A stretch of 33,947 bases of DNA, from assembly GCA_903885605.1 (NCBI GenBank), contig CAISJD010000034.1, forward strand, positions 1 to 33,947. The letters are read 5' to 3'. The stretch's first letter is position 1; each line of letters starts with the position of its first letter. Shown here piece by piece: positions 7,788 to 14,748 of the stretch. Source of the DNA: an uncultured Chthonomonas sp. GTDB taxonomy: Bacteria; Armatimonadota; Chthonomonadetes; Chthonomonadales; CAJBBX01. The notes beneath the pieces are model-generated. The model did not search any database. It was not told the DNA's origin and was given only the letters and a program-made list of their open reading frames with translations. The position numbers and the translations under genes were made by a program.

Positions 7788-8026
7788 TGCGGTCCAAGCC
7801 CTGGTTCAGGGGTCTCACCTTCCTGGCAGCGGCCATCTCCTGCTGTTCGCTGGCGGCCTGCCGGCGCGAGCCAGAGGTGAAGACCAAGTCGCCCGAACAG
7901 GTCCGAGCTGAGATCGCCAAGGTCGAGAGTGACTCCCAGATGCCCGCAAACGTTAAGGGCATGGTACTGGGCCTCCTCCGCAAGCAGCTGCAAGAGGCCG
8001 AGAGGGGCGGCAAGCAGGGCAAGTAG
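7787..8026 (+). CDS. Small lipoprotein coupled to the pseudopilin
   Basis: The ATG at 7787 shares one base with the pseudopilin stop (TAATG), so translation is probably coupled; no separate ribosome binding site is evident. The 79-residue product has a positively charged start (MRSKPWFR), a hydrophobic stretch and a lipobox L22-A-A-C25, which predicts lipid attachment at C25. The mature part is a charged, probably helical segment (EQVRAEIAKVESDSQM, LLRKQLQEAERG). A strong hairpin terminator follows. No family name is recognised. Co-expression suggests it works at the membrane with the pseudopilin, perhaps as a chaperone or anchor; that is inference. Confidence 0.75.
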   Translation: MRSKPWFRGLTFLAAAISCCSLAACRREPEVKTKSPEQVRAEIAKVESDSQMPANVKGMVLGLLRKQLQEAERGGKQGK

Positions 8027-8034
8027 GCCGATAG

Positions 8035-8069
8035 GGGTCCGCGAGCGGCAGGCCTCCGCTTGCGGACCC
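8035..8069 (+). terminator. Strong hairpin terminator after the lipoprotein gene
   Basis: GGGTCCGCGAGCGG at 8035-8048 pairs with CCGCTTGCGGACCC at 8056-8069 across a 7-base loop, with a single G-T pair in 14. A short CCCTTT follows nearby. It ends the LacI-controlled transcription unit 8 bases after the lipoprotein stop. Confidence 0.65.
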
Positions 8070-8151
8070 ATCCGGCCCTTTACCTCGACGCGCGATGCGG
8101 CGGCCGGCAGGCTCGCGCACGAGCCGGCGGCGGCTGGGGAACGGGGTTACG

Positions 8152-9030
8152 ATGCTGATCGACGTACACGCCCATATTGGACGGGTCGTGCCCGACCGCC
8201 GCGAGTTCATGGATGCTGCCAGCCTGATAGTCAGAATGGATGCGTGGGGCATCGACATCGCCTGCGTGCTGCCCCTGAGCGAGCAGCCCGAGGGAGCCTA
8301 CCTTGAGTGCGACACCGAGGACGTCCTCGCGGCGTGTGGCCGCTATCCCGAGCGTCTGGTCCCGTTCTGCCTCATTGACCCGCGCTACGGCAACCGGCCC
8401 GATGCCGACTTCCGGCCGCTCCTCAATGAGTACAAGGAGCGCGGATGCAGGGGCGTCGGCGAGGTGCTTCCCAAACTCGACTTTGACGATCCGCGCGCAC
8501 TGAACCTCTACCGCCAGGCGGGCGAGTTCGAGATGCCCGTGCTGTTCGACATGCACGACGGCGAGTGGGGTTACGGCCTTTGCGACGACTTCGGACTGCC
8601 GAAGCTGGAGCATGCCCTGCGCGCTTGTCCGGACACCATCTTCATCGGGCATGGGCCTACGTTTTGGGCCGAGATCTCTGCCGATGTCCCTCCAGCACAG
8701 CGTTCGGGCTATCCGTCGGGCCCGGTGCGCGAGGGAGGAGCCGTGCCGCGCCTCATGCGCCGGTACGTGAACCTCTGGGCTGACACCTCGGCCGGTAGCG
8801 GGAACAACGCGCTTACCAGGGATCCCGAGTTCGGCATCGCGTTCTTGGACGAGTTCCAGGATCGCCTCATGTTCGGCACCGACTCCTGCAGGCGTAGCGA
8901 TGTGGCAAGCCCCTATCCGAATGTCTCGTTCTTCCGCGACGTGCGCGAGAACCGGCGGATATCCGGCGAAGCCGCCGACAAGGTCGCCTGGCGGAATGCC
9001 GCGCGGCTCCTGCGGATACCTGGCCGATAG
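8152..9030 (+). CDS. Amidohydrolase-family (COG2159-like) metal-dependent hydrolase
   Basis: The start is placed at the ATG at 8152 so that the protein (292 residues) begins MLIDVHAHIG, the usual start of this family; upstream in-frame codons encode only low-complexity Arg/Gly sequence. H6 and H8 form the first metal pair. H135 (FDMHDGE), H167 (FIGHGPTFW) and D244 (MFGTDS) match the remaining positions of the amidohydrolase TIM-barrel metal site. Members include decarboxylases and lactonases acting on small carboxylated compounds; the substrate is not predictable here. No signal peptide is seen, so it is cytoplasmic. It stands alone between two hairpins. The SD is weak, which is the main uncertainty in the start. 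Confidence 0.8.
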   Translation: MLIDVHAHIGRVVPDRREFMDAASLIVRMDAWGIDIACVLPLSEQPEGAYLECDTEDVLAACGRYPERLVPFCLIDPRYGNRPDADFRPLLNEYKERGCRGVGEVLPKLDFDDPRALNLYRQAGEFEMPVLFDMHDGEWGYGLCDDFGLPKLEHALRACPDTIFIGHGPTFWAEISADVPPAQRSGYPSGPVREGGAVPRLMRRYVNLWADTSAGSGNNALTRDPEFGIAFLDEFQDRLMFGTDSCRRSDVASPYPNVSFFRDVRENRRISGEAADKVAWRNAARLLRIPGR

Positions 9031-9062
9031 GGGTTCCTAATCTCCCTGCCAGGGGGAACCTT
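9031..9062 (+). terminator. Nested hairpin after the amidohydrolase
   Basis: GGTTCC at 9032-9037 pairs with GGAACC at 9055-9060, and CCCT/AGGG pair inside it. The structure begins at the gene's stop codon and is followed by TT. It is a likely intrinsic terminator. Confidence 0.5.
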
Positions 9063-9102
9063 CAGCCTGCGGCGCCCGTGGCCCGGTACGGTTGCCGGGA
9101 CC

Positions 9103-9132
9103 TTGACGCGGGCAGCGGCGGCTGGCTAGACT
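9103..9132 (+). promoter_or_regulatory. Promoter of the GH130-like gene
   Basis: TTGACG at 9103-9108 and TAGACT at 9127-9132 have an 18-base spacer. The predicted start of transcription is about 30 bases before the ATG at 9168, which leaves room for the AAGGA box at 9153-9157. Confidence 0.55.
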
Positions 9133-9167
9133 GGAGGCGATATCTGCCGCCCAAGGAAGCCCCCGCC

Positions 9168-10286
9168 ATGACCTCGGACCCCACGCCCGCCGCCGCCAAG
9201 CCCGCCTTCTCCTGGGAGCGCGACATCGCTCCGGAGGAGGGGCCGCCCATCACGTTCACCGAGGAGGTGCGCTGGGACCGCTGGGACCGCGACTTCGACG
9301 AGGCCGCCTACACGCCGCCGCCGTGGGCCATCGGGCCCTTCGCCAAGTACGCCGGCAATCCGGTCCTGGCCCCCACCGCGGGCGGCTGGGACTGCGGGCG
9401 CTTCGGCGGGGGCGTCCACAACGGCTCCATCCTGCAGGTCGACGGACGTTTCGCCTACGTCTACCGCGGTGAGCGCGAGATGGAGCCCGGAGCCGTGCCC
9501 GGCATGGCCGGCGGCTACATGTGCGACATCGGCCTGGCCCTCAGCGACGACGGCGTGGCCTTCACCAGGGACGAGGAGGCCAGCCCCTTCTTCCGCCTGG
9601 GCCGCGACTCCAAGTACAGCTTCGAGGACGTGAGCTGCGTCCGCTACGGCGGGCTCTACTACCTCTTCTGCAACCGTTGGTTCTGGCCCGATATGGATAA
9701 CCCCGCCACCAGCGGCGCCTTCCTGGCCACGTCGCCGGACCTGCGGACCTGGACCAAGCACGGCCTCTGCTTCCCCGACGCCAAGCGCATCCACCGCAAC
9801 CCGGTCATCGTCCAGACACCCGAGAACGAAGCGGCGAGGCTGGGTTGCGGCTTCGTGATGTACCTGAACGACGGGCTCATCGCCACCAGCGACGACCTGA
9901 TCCACTGGCACTCCCGCGAGGTGGCCGACCCCTGGCCCGGCGGCGAGAACTGCTTCGCCGTGGTCGACTGGGATGAGCGTTACCCCGACAACATCCTCGT
10001 CTTCACCGGCGGTCCCCATTCGGGCCACTTCTACGCCGTGGGCGAGGTGCTGGTAGACCGGAACGAGCCTGACCGCGCAGTGGAGTGGCTACCGAGGCCC
10101 GTGCTGACCGCCGACCCCGCGATCCCGTGGGAGAACGGCCTCACCGCCGAGGAACCCCACAAGCCCATCTCGCGCATGCTCGACTGCATCTTCTTCAACG
10201 GCCTGACGCGCCGCGACGGCAAGTGGTGGGCCTACTACGGCGGTAGCGAGGTCTATACTTGCCTGGCCACCGCGCCGGCGAGGTAA
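9168..10286 (+). CDS. GH130/GH43-like five-bladed beta-propeller protein
   Basis: The start is the ATG at 9168 (MTSDPTPAAAKPAFSWERD), with AAGGA 10 bases upstream and a plausible promoter before that. The 372-residue product lacks a signal peptide. Propeller motifs include FAKYAGNPVLAPTAGGWD near the N-terminus (the opening blade typical of GH130 phosphorylases and GH43-like enzymes), GRFAYVYRGE, DIGLALSDDGVAFTR, FEDVSCVRYGGLYYLFCNR, FLATSPDLRTWTKHG, and a final RRDGKWWAYYGGSEVYTCLA blade. GH130 enzymes phosphorolyse or hydrolyse beta-mannosidic bonds. The overall resemblance supports that clan, but the specificity is unconfirmed. The cytoplasmic location would fit intracellular processing of imported oligosaccharides. 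Confidence 0.7.
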   Translation: MTSDPTPAAAKPAFSWERDIAPEEGPPITFTEEVRWDRWDRDFDEAAYTPPPWAIGPFAKYAGNPVLAPTAGGWDCGRFGGGVHNGSILQVDGRFAYVYRGEREMEPGAVPGMAGGYMCDIGLALSDDGVAFTRDEEASPFFRLGRDSKYSFEDVSCVRYGGLYYLFCNRWFWPDMDNPATSGAFLATSPDLRTWTKHGLCFPDAKRIHRNPVIVQTPENEAARLGCGFVMYLNDGLIATSDDLIHWHSREVADPWPGGENCFAVVDWDERYPDNILVFTGGPHSGHFYAVGEVLVDRNEPDRAVEWLPRPVLTADPAIPWENGLTAEEPHKPISRMLDCIFFNGLTRRDGKWWAYYGGSEVYTCLATAPAR

Positions 10287-10323
10287 CCCGCAGACCGAAC
10301 CTGCACCGGGGGGCTTGGCGACC

Positions 10324-10344
10324 GAGGGGCAGGACTGCCCCCTC
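10324..10344 (+). terminator. Hairpin between the GH130-like and Rpn genes
   Basis: GAGGGGCAG pairs with CTGCCCCCTC across a 2-base spacer (one bulged C), followed by TGTG. It is positioned to end the propeller gene. A -10-like TAGACT for the next gene lies downstream at 10367-10372. Confidence 0.4.
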
Positions 10345-10412
10345 TGTGAGACGCCGCGCGCGCGGGTAGACTGGCCGCATCGTGTCAGCCTGTTACTGCC
10401 GTGGAGGTTCCG

Positions 10413-11453
10413 ATGCCCCATGACCAGTTGTGGAAGCAGTTGCTGGAGACCTTCTTCCGGGAGTTCATGGAGCTCTTCCTCCCGGATGTAGCCGAGCACA
10501 TCGATTTCGACAGCGTCGAGCCGCTCGGAGCCGAGCTCTTCACCGACCTGCCGAAGGGCAGGTTGCGGCGGCCCGACTTCCTGGTGCAGGTCCGCACCCG
10601 CGAAGGCGCCACTGAGATCGTGCTGATCCACGTCGAGGTTCAGGCGCGGCGCCGCAAGGACGTGCCCGCGCGCATGTTCGACTACTACTGCCTGCTGCGG
10701 TTGCGTCGCGAAGTGCCGGTGCTGCCGGTGGTAGTCTATCTGCAACCGGGCGCCGGCGGCATCACGCGGGAGCGCTTCGCGGCGGGCCTCTGGGGCCGCG
10801 AGACATTGCGGTTCGAGTACGACGCGCTCGGATTGCCGGACCTGTCGGCCGAGGAGTACCTGGCGAACCCGTCAGCCCTTGCGCCCGCCCTGAGCGCCCT
10901 CATGCGGGCGCCCGGCATGGACCGCGTGGCTCGCGCCTTCCGCGCCCTGGAGCGCGTAGCCAGGACCGACGTGGACGAGGCCCGGCGCTTCCTGTTGGCC
11001 TACGTGGTAGACCACTACATGAAGCTAACCGACGATGAGGCGGAGGAACTCAAGGCCCTCAGCCAGTCGTCTACAGCAACAGAGGTGAAGCAGATGTTCC
11101 TTTCATTCCAGTCCCGCGCCCACGAGCAGGGCTTGAGCCAGGGCATGCAGCAAGGCTTGAGCCAGGGTATGCAGCAGGGTCTGAGCCAGGGCCTGCAGCA
11201 AGGTCTGAGCCAGGGCCTGCAGCAGGGCTTGAGCCAGGGCATGCAGCAGGGCCTGAGCCAGGGCCTGAGCGCCGGCCGGGCGCATGGAGAGCAGGCCGTG
11301 CTGCTGAGGCTGATGCGGCGCCGCTTCGGTGCGCTGGCCCCGGAGGTCGTTGCCCGCGTCGAGGCCATCCAGGATACCAACCAGCTCGAGGCCCTGGCCG
11401 ATCGCATCCTGGACGCCCGCACCCTCGACGAACTGGGCCTGCCGACGGCTTAG
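10413..11453 (+). CDS. rpn: Rpn-family PD-(D/E)XK nuclease with variable-repeat C-terminus
   Basis: The start is taken as the ATG at 10413, with GTGGAGG at 10401-10407 placed 5 bases upstream; a GTG at 10401 lies inside that box. The 346-residue protein belongs to the recombination-promoting nuclease / PDDEXK transposase-like family. The core D55 (RRPDFLVQV), H73-V-E75-V-Q77 (LIHVEVQ) and a following Tyr-rich helix (MFDYYCLL) are the family's catalytic pattern, in which Gln replaces the usual Lys. Residues 239-286 are a four-residue repeat array (QGLS/QGMQ). A helical tail (LLRLMRRRFGALAPEVVARV and onward) completes it. Known Rpn proteins are toxic DNases involved in phage defence, with an antitoxin made from an internal start; one such start is present here at 11094. 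Confidence 0.85.
   Translation: MPHDQLWKQLLETFFREFMELFLPDVAEHIDFDSVEPLGAELFTDLPKGRLRRPDFLVQVRTREGATEIVLIHVEVQARRRKDVPARMFDYYCLLRLRREVPVLPVVVYLQPGAGGITRERFAAGLWGRETLRFEYDALGLPDLSAEEYLANPSALAPALSALMRAPGMDRVARAFRALERVARTDVDEARRFLLAYVVDHYMKLTDDEAEELKALSQSSTATEVKQMFLSFQSRAHEQGLSQGMQQGLSQGMQQGLSQGLQQGLSQGLQQGLSQGMQQGLSQGLSAGRAHGEQAVLLRLMRRRFGALAPEVVARVEAIQDTNQLEALADRILDARTLDELGLPTA
11081..11096 (+). promoter_or_regulatory. Internal ribosome binding site and start codon within rpn
   Basis: AGAGGTG at 11081-11087 lies 6 bases before an in-frame ATG (11094-11096, Met228 of the full protein). Sequence and spacing match a functional Shine-Dalgarno. The site sits just upstream of the repeat array, where an internal antitoxin start would be expected. 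Confidence 0.55.
11094..11453 (+). CDS. Putative intragenic antitoxin (RpnS-like) from internal start
   Basis: Translation from the internal ATG would give a 119-residue protein identical to the C-terminus of the Rpn nuclease. It would contain the four-residue repeats and the terminal helical segment but none of the catalytic residues. In characterised Rpn loci, small C-terminal products made from internal starts bind and block the full-length nuclease, and their dimer helix contains four-residue repeats of variable number. The arrangement here reproduces that pattern in a distant phylum. The start context is seen in the sequence; expression and antitoxin function are inference. Confidence 0.45.
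   Translation: MFLSFQSRAHEQGLSQGMQQGLSQGMQQGLSQGLQQGLSQGLQQGLSQGMQQGLSQGLSAGRAHGEQAVLLRLMRRRFGALAPEVVARVEAIQDTNQLEALADRILDARTLDELGLPTA
11127..11270 (+). repeat. Six 24-bp tandem repeats in rpn
   Basis: Six consecutive 24-base units encode QGLSQG(M/L)(Q/S), that is twelve four-residue steps. The units differ mainly at silent positions (CAG/CAA, GGC/GGT, TTG/CTG) and at ATG/CTG. Both the nuclease and the internal product contain them. Such arrays are prone to gain or loss of units by slippage. Confidence 0.95.
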
Positions 11454-11457
11454 ACCG

Positions 11458-11480
11458 CGGGCGCCCGCGAACGGCGCCCG
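11458..11480. terminator. Bidirectional hairpin between rpn and the fucosidase
   Basis: CGGGCGCC at 11458-11465 pairs with GGCGCCCG at 11473-11480 around a 7-base loop. It lies 4 bases past the rpn stop and 24 bases past the convergent fucosidase stop. There is no T-run. Confidence 0.5.
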
Positions 11481-11504
11481 TCGGTGCGTGGCAGGCCAAA
11501 CCGG

Positions 11505-12974
11505 CTACGGAGCCTGCGGCTCCAGGAAGAGCCCCATCTCTGAGAGGCAAGGGCAGACGGGCGACTTGGTGACCCGTAGCCGCACCTTCGTGGTGGTGAC
11601 GGGCTTGGCGCGCACCAGCCGGCAGGAGCCGATGGCCGTGCCCTTGGCCAGTTCGACCCAGTCAGAGCCGTCCCAGGTATCGACGGCCCAGTCATCCACC
11701 CGCTGGCCCAGCGGCAGGTACTCGCGCAGGCGCACCACGTTGAAGGTGACCGGCGCCCTGAACTCCAGCACGACGCTGGGCGTCGTTTGATCGTCTTCGG
11801 TTGCCCAGTAGGTGCCGGCCTTGCCGTCCACCAGCTTGTCGGGCCCGAACGCCGAGCCCCGGCTCGGGCCGGTCGCCTTCGCCCGACGCGCCAGGTCCTC
11901 GGCGAAGATGGCCTTCAACCGCTTACCCAGGTCCTCCAGCGAGGCCCGGTCCGTTTCGTGGACGCGGCCGCGCCGGTCCGGCGGCACGTTGAGCAGCATG
12001 ACCGAACCGTGGCCCGCGGAGCCGAAGTAGTGCGACACCAGCTCGGGGCCCGTCTTCACCTTGCCGTCCTCCGAGGCGTGGTAGAACCAGCCGGGGCGGA
12101 TGGAGAAGTCGGTCTCGGCGGGCATCCACCGCTCGCCGTTGCGGGTGCCGTGCCAGAGGTCCTTGATGCCGACGCCCGGCGAGGGCTTGCGGCCCGCCTC
12201 CTCGGCCACGGGGGTGATGGTGGACCAGCAGGGGTCGCCCGTCCAGCCCGACTCGGTGCCCACCCAGCGGATGTCGGGGCCCACATCGCTGAAGATCACG
12301 ATGTTCGGGTCCAACTGGCGGATCAGCGCCCAGGTCGTGGGCCAGTCGTAGTAGCTGGTCGGATCAATCTTCCGCGCCTCGCGGGCGCCGCCGTAGAAGC
12401 CGTCGCCTCCGTTGGCCCCGTCGTGCCACACTTCGCTCACCGGACCATAGGTGGTGATCAGCTCGCGGAGCTGGTTGCGGTAGTACTCGACGTAGCTTGG
12501 GGAGCCGTAGTCGGCCCGGTTGCGGTCCCAGGGCGAGAGGTAGATGCCGAACTTCAGCTTATGGCGCCGGCAGGCGTCACTGATCTCGCGAACGACGTCG
12601 CCCTTGCCGCCCTTCCATGGGCTCTGCTCCACGGAGTGGTCGGTGAACTTGCTGGGCCAGAGGCAGAAGCCGTCATGGTGCTTGCAGACGAGCACGATCT
12701 GCTTCATGCCCGCCACCGCGAACGAACTGACGATCTGCTCGGCGTCGAAGTCGGTGGGGTTGAAGACGCTCGGGCTCTCGTCGCCGAAGCCCCACTCCTT
12801 GTCGGTGAAGGTGTTGGTGGTGAAGTGGATGAAGCCGATGAACTCCATCTGCTGCCAGCGCACCTGCGCGGGGCTGGGCAGGGCGCCATAGGGCGCGGGC
12901 GCGGACGACGGGCCTTCGGCGGCGAGGGTCAGCATAGGTAGCATGGCGGCGATCACTCCCAGTGCGTAGATCAC
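11505..12974 (-). CDS. Exported alpha-L-fucosidase (GH29) with C-terminal discoidin-type domain
   Basis: The start is a GTG at 12974, with AGGAG 7 bases upstream; the protein is 489 residues. Residues 1-19 are a signal peptide (MIYALGVIAAMLPMLTLAA). The GH29 barrel follows, with KHHDGFCLWPS (98-108) and YGPVSEVWHDGANGG (176-190), in which D185 is the expected catalytic nucleophile of this retaining family. From about residue 355 a galactose-binding/F5-8-type-C domain is visible (KLVDGKAGTYWATEDDQTTP, VVRLREYLPLGQRVDDW, VRLRVTKSP). It removes terminal alpha-L-fucose, probably in the periplasm or at the cell surface. It is the second gene of an operon whose first gene, 64 bases upstream, is a sulfatase, which suggests sulfated fucan or fucosylated glycan breakdown. 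Confidence 0.9.
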   Translation of the reverse strand: MIYALGVIAAMLPMLTLAAEGPSSAPAPYGALPSPAQVRWQQMEFIGFIHFTTNTFTDKEWGFGDESPSVFNPTDFDAEQIVSSFAVAGMKQIVLVCKHHDGFCLWPSKFTDHSVEQSPWKGGKGDVVREISDACRRHKLKFGIYLSPWDRNRADYGSPSYVEYYRNQLRELITTYGPVSEVWHDGANGGDGFYGGAREARKIDPTSYYDWPTTWALIRQLDPNIVIFSDVGPDIRWVGTESGWTGDPCWSTITPVAEEAGRKPSPGVGIKDLWHGTRNGERWMPAETDFSIRPGWFYHASEDGKVKTGPELVSHYFGSAGHGSVMLLNVPPDRRGRVHETDRASLEDLGKRLKAIFAEDLARRAKATGPSRGSAFGPDKLVDGKAGTYWATEDDQTTPSVVLEFRAPVTFNVVRLREYLPLGQRVDDWAVDTWDGSDWVELAKGTAIGSCRLVRAKPVTTTKVRLRVTKSPVCPCLSEMGLFLEPQAP

Positions 12975-13038
12975 GATCGGTCTCCTGCGGGCGGCTCGCC
13001 GATCACCGGCGACCGGTCCATACGGTACTCCATCCCGG

Positions 13039-14574
13039 CTAGGCCCGTCCGCCCGGCAGGGGCACGGGCCGGCCGTCGGAGCGCCGGACGGACATCTGCG
13101 CCCCGGTCCGCTCCAGTTCGTGGCGCAGCAGCTCGGCCATGCGGCGCGTCCGGCGCGGGTCCGCCGCCGATAGGTCGCGGCTCTCGCCGATGTCCTCGGC
13201 CAGGTTGAAGAGCTCGCAGCGCGGCTCGGCGTGGAAGTACACGAGCTTCCAGTCGCCCGAGCGCACCGCGCTGTAGGGGTGGATGCCCGGTCCCGCCACG
13301 CCCCAGACATGCGGATAGTGCCAGAGCAACGGCCTCGAGGCGGGCAGGGAGCCCGTGCCGCGCAGTAGCGGCGCCATGTCCCTGCCGTCGCCTGCACGCA
13401 CGGCGTCGGAAGACCCGCGCGCGCCGGCCGCCCGCAGGAACGTGGCGAACAGGTCCTGGGTGATGACGGGCGTGTGGCACCGCTTCCCCGCCGCCACTTT
13501 GCCGGGCCAGCGCGCCAGCATGGGCACGCGAACACCGCCCTCGTAGGCCGATCCCTTGCCGCTGTTGAGTGGGGTGTTGTGTGTGTGGGGCCTGCCGCCG
13601 CGCCCGTGCGCCGAGAGGCCGCCGTTGTCCGACGCGAAGACCACCAGCGTGTTGTCGGCGATGCCCCGCCGGTCCAGCAGGTCGAGCAGGTCGCAGAGGC
13701 TCTTGTCCATGCCCTCCAGCAGCGAAGCGTACATGGCCTCGGTGCGGTTGACGCCCGCACGGGTGTAGCGGCCCATGAACCGCTCGTCCGGCGCAAAGGG
13801 GACATGCACCGCGTAGTGGGCCATGTTCAGGAAGAAGGGCTTGCCGTCGGCGATGGCCCCGTCCACGGCGGCGATGGCCTCCTGGGTGAGCGCCTCGGTG
13901 AGGAACGTGCCGGCGCCGATGTGCTTCTCCAGGCCCGGCACGTCCCAGGCCCTGTCCTTGCCGGCGAGGGCCCTGCCGTAGGCCTCTTGTGCCAGGTAGC
14001 TTCCGGGCGCGCCGGCGGCGTGGCCGGCGATGTTCACGTCGAACCCCAGGTTCCTGGGCTCGGCGCCGGGGGTGCCGATGGCTCCGAAGTGGGCCTTGCC
14101 GACATGGATGGTCCGGTACCCCGCGCCACGCAGGAGGGCCGGCAGGGCGGCAGCCGCACACGCACCAGGGGTCTCGGCGCTGTTGCTGAGCCCGCCCAGG
14201 TTCCAGGCGGGCGGGAGCAGGCCGGGATGCTTGCCGGAGGTGTCGGCGTCGGGCCGCAAGGTCCAGTTGGTGACGTGGGTGCGCGCCGGGCACCAGCCCG
14301 TCATCATGCTCACGCGGGTGGGTGTGCAGACGGGGCCTGCGGCGTAGGCGTTGGTGAACGCCATGCCTCCGGATGCCAGCCGCTCCATGCCCGGTGTGCG
14401 GTAGAGGCCGTTGAAAGGGGTCTCGCGCTCCCAGAGCGGCACCGAGGTGTCTTGCCAGCCCATGTCATCCACCATGAAGAGGATGATGTTGGGCCGCCGC
14501 GGCGGCGCGGCGGCGGCGGATGCCGCTCCGCCCAGGGCGGCGGCGCCCGCCAGGATGAGTTCCCTTCGGTTCAT
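13039..14574 (-). CDS. Exported type I sulfatase
   Basis: The start is the ATG at 14574 (MNRRELILAG), because the TGGAGG box abuts an earlier ATG at 14580 with no spacing but is 6 bases from this one. The 511-residue protein has a twin-arginine-like signal (NRREL plus an Ala-rich stretch), then RPNIILFMVDDMGW with the metal-binding DD pair. C83-T-P-T-R is the C-x-P-x-R signature in which Cys is converted to formylglycine. FASDNGG, KGSAYEGGVRVP and WKLVYF complete the family set. The enzyme hydrolyses sulfate esters on sugars; activity requires a formylglycine-generating or anaerobic maturase encoded elsewhere. It leads the fucosidase operon, and the likely joint task is desulfation before fucose release. 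Confidence 0.9.
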   Translation of the reverse strand: MNRRELILAGAAALGGAASAAAAPPRRPNIILFMVDDMGWQDTSVPLWERETPFNGLYRTPGMERLASGGMAFTNAYAAGPVCTPTRVSMMTGWCPARTHVTNWTLRPDADTSGKHPGLLPPAWNLGGLSNSAETPGACAAAALPALLRGAGYRTIHVGKAHFGAIGTPGAEPRNLGFDVNIAGHAAGAPGSYLAQEAYGRALAGKDRAWDVPGLEKHIGAGTFLTEALTQEAIAAVDGAIADGKPFFLNMAHYAVHVPFAPDERFMGRYTRAGVNRTEAMYASLLEGMDKSLCDLLDLLDRRGIADNTLVVFASDNGGLSAHGRGGRPHTHNTPLNSGKGSAYEGGVRVPMLARWPGKVAAGKRCHTPVITQDLFATFLRAAGARGSSDAVRAGDGRDMAPLLRGTGSLPASRPLLWHYPHVWGVAGPGIHPYSAVRSGDWKLVYFHAEPRCELFNLAEDIGESRDLSAADPRRTRRMAELLRHELERTGAQMSVRRSDGRPVPLPGGRA

Positions 14575-14748
14575 CGGCATCCTCCAGGTGTCCGCGCGTG
14601 GCGCGGCTACAACGGGATGGTACCTCGGACCTCCCGCCAGTGCGTGCCCGGCGCCATCCCGCGCTATCCCGACTTGGGTACACTTCGGCTGGGATAGCCC
14701 GGCTTCGACGCTTCCCGACGCGGCCCGTGTCAGTGGCTGAGGACCGAT

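Noticed and set aside
11127-11270. CRISPR-like regularly spaced repeats
   Set aside because: The 24-bp units are directly adjacent without spacers and are in-frame coding repeats of the Rpn protein.
12975-13805. An upstream extension of the fucosidase frame into the sulfatase gene
   Set aside because: The extension translates to Arg/Ser/Thr-rich nonsense and lies over the sulfatase; the GTG at 12974 with AGGAG and a signal peptide is the proper start.
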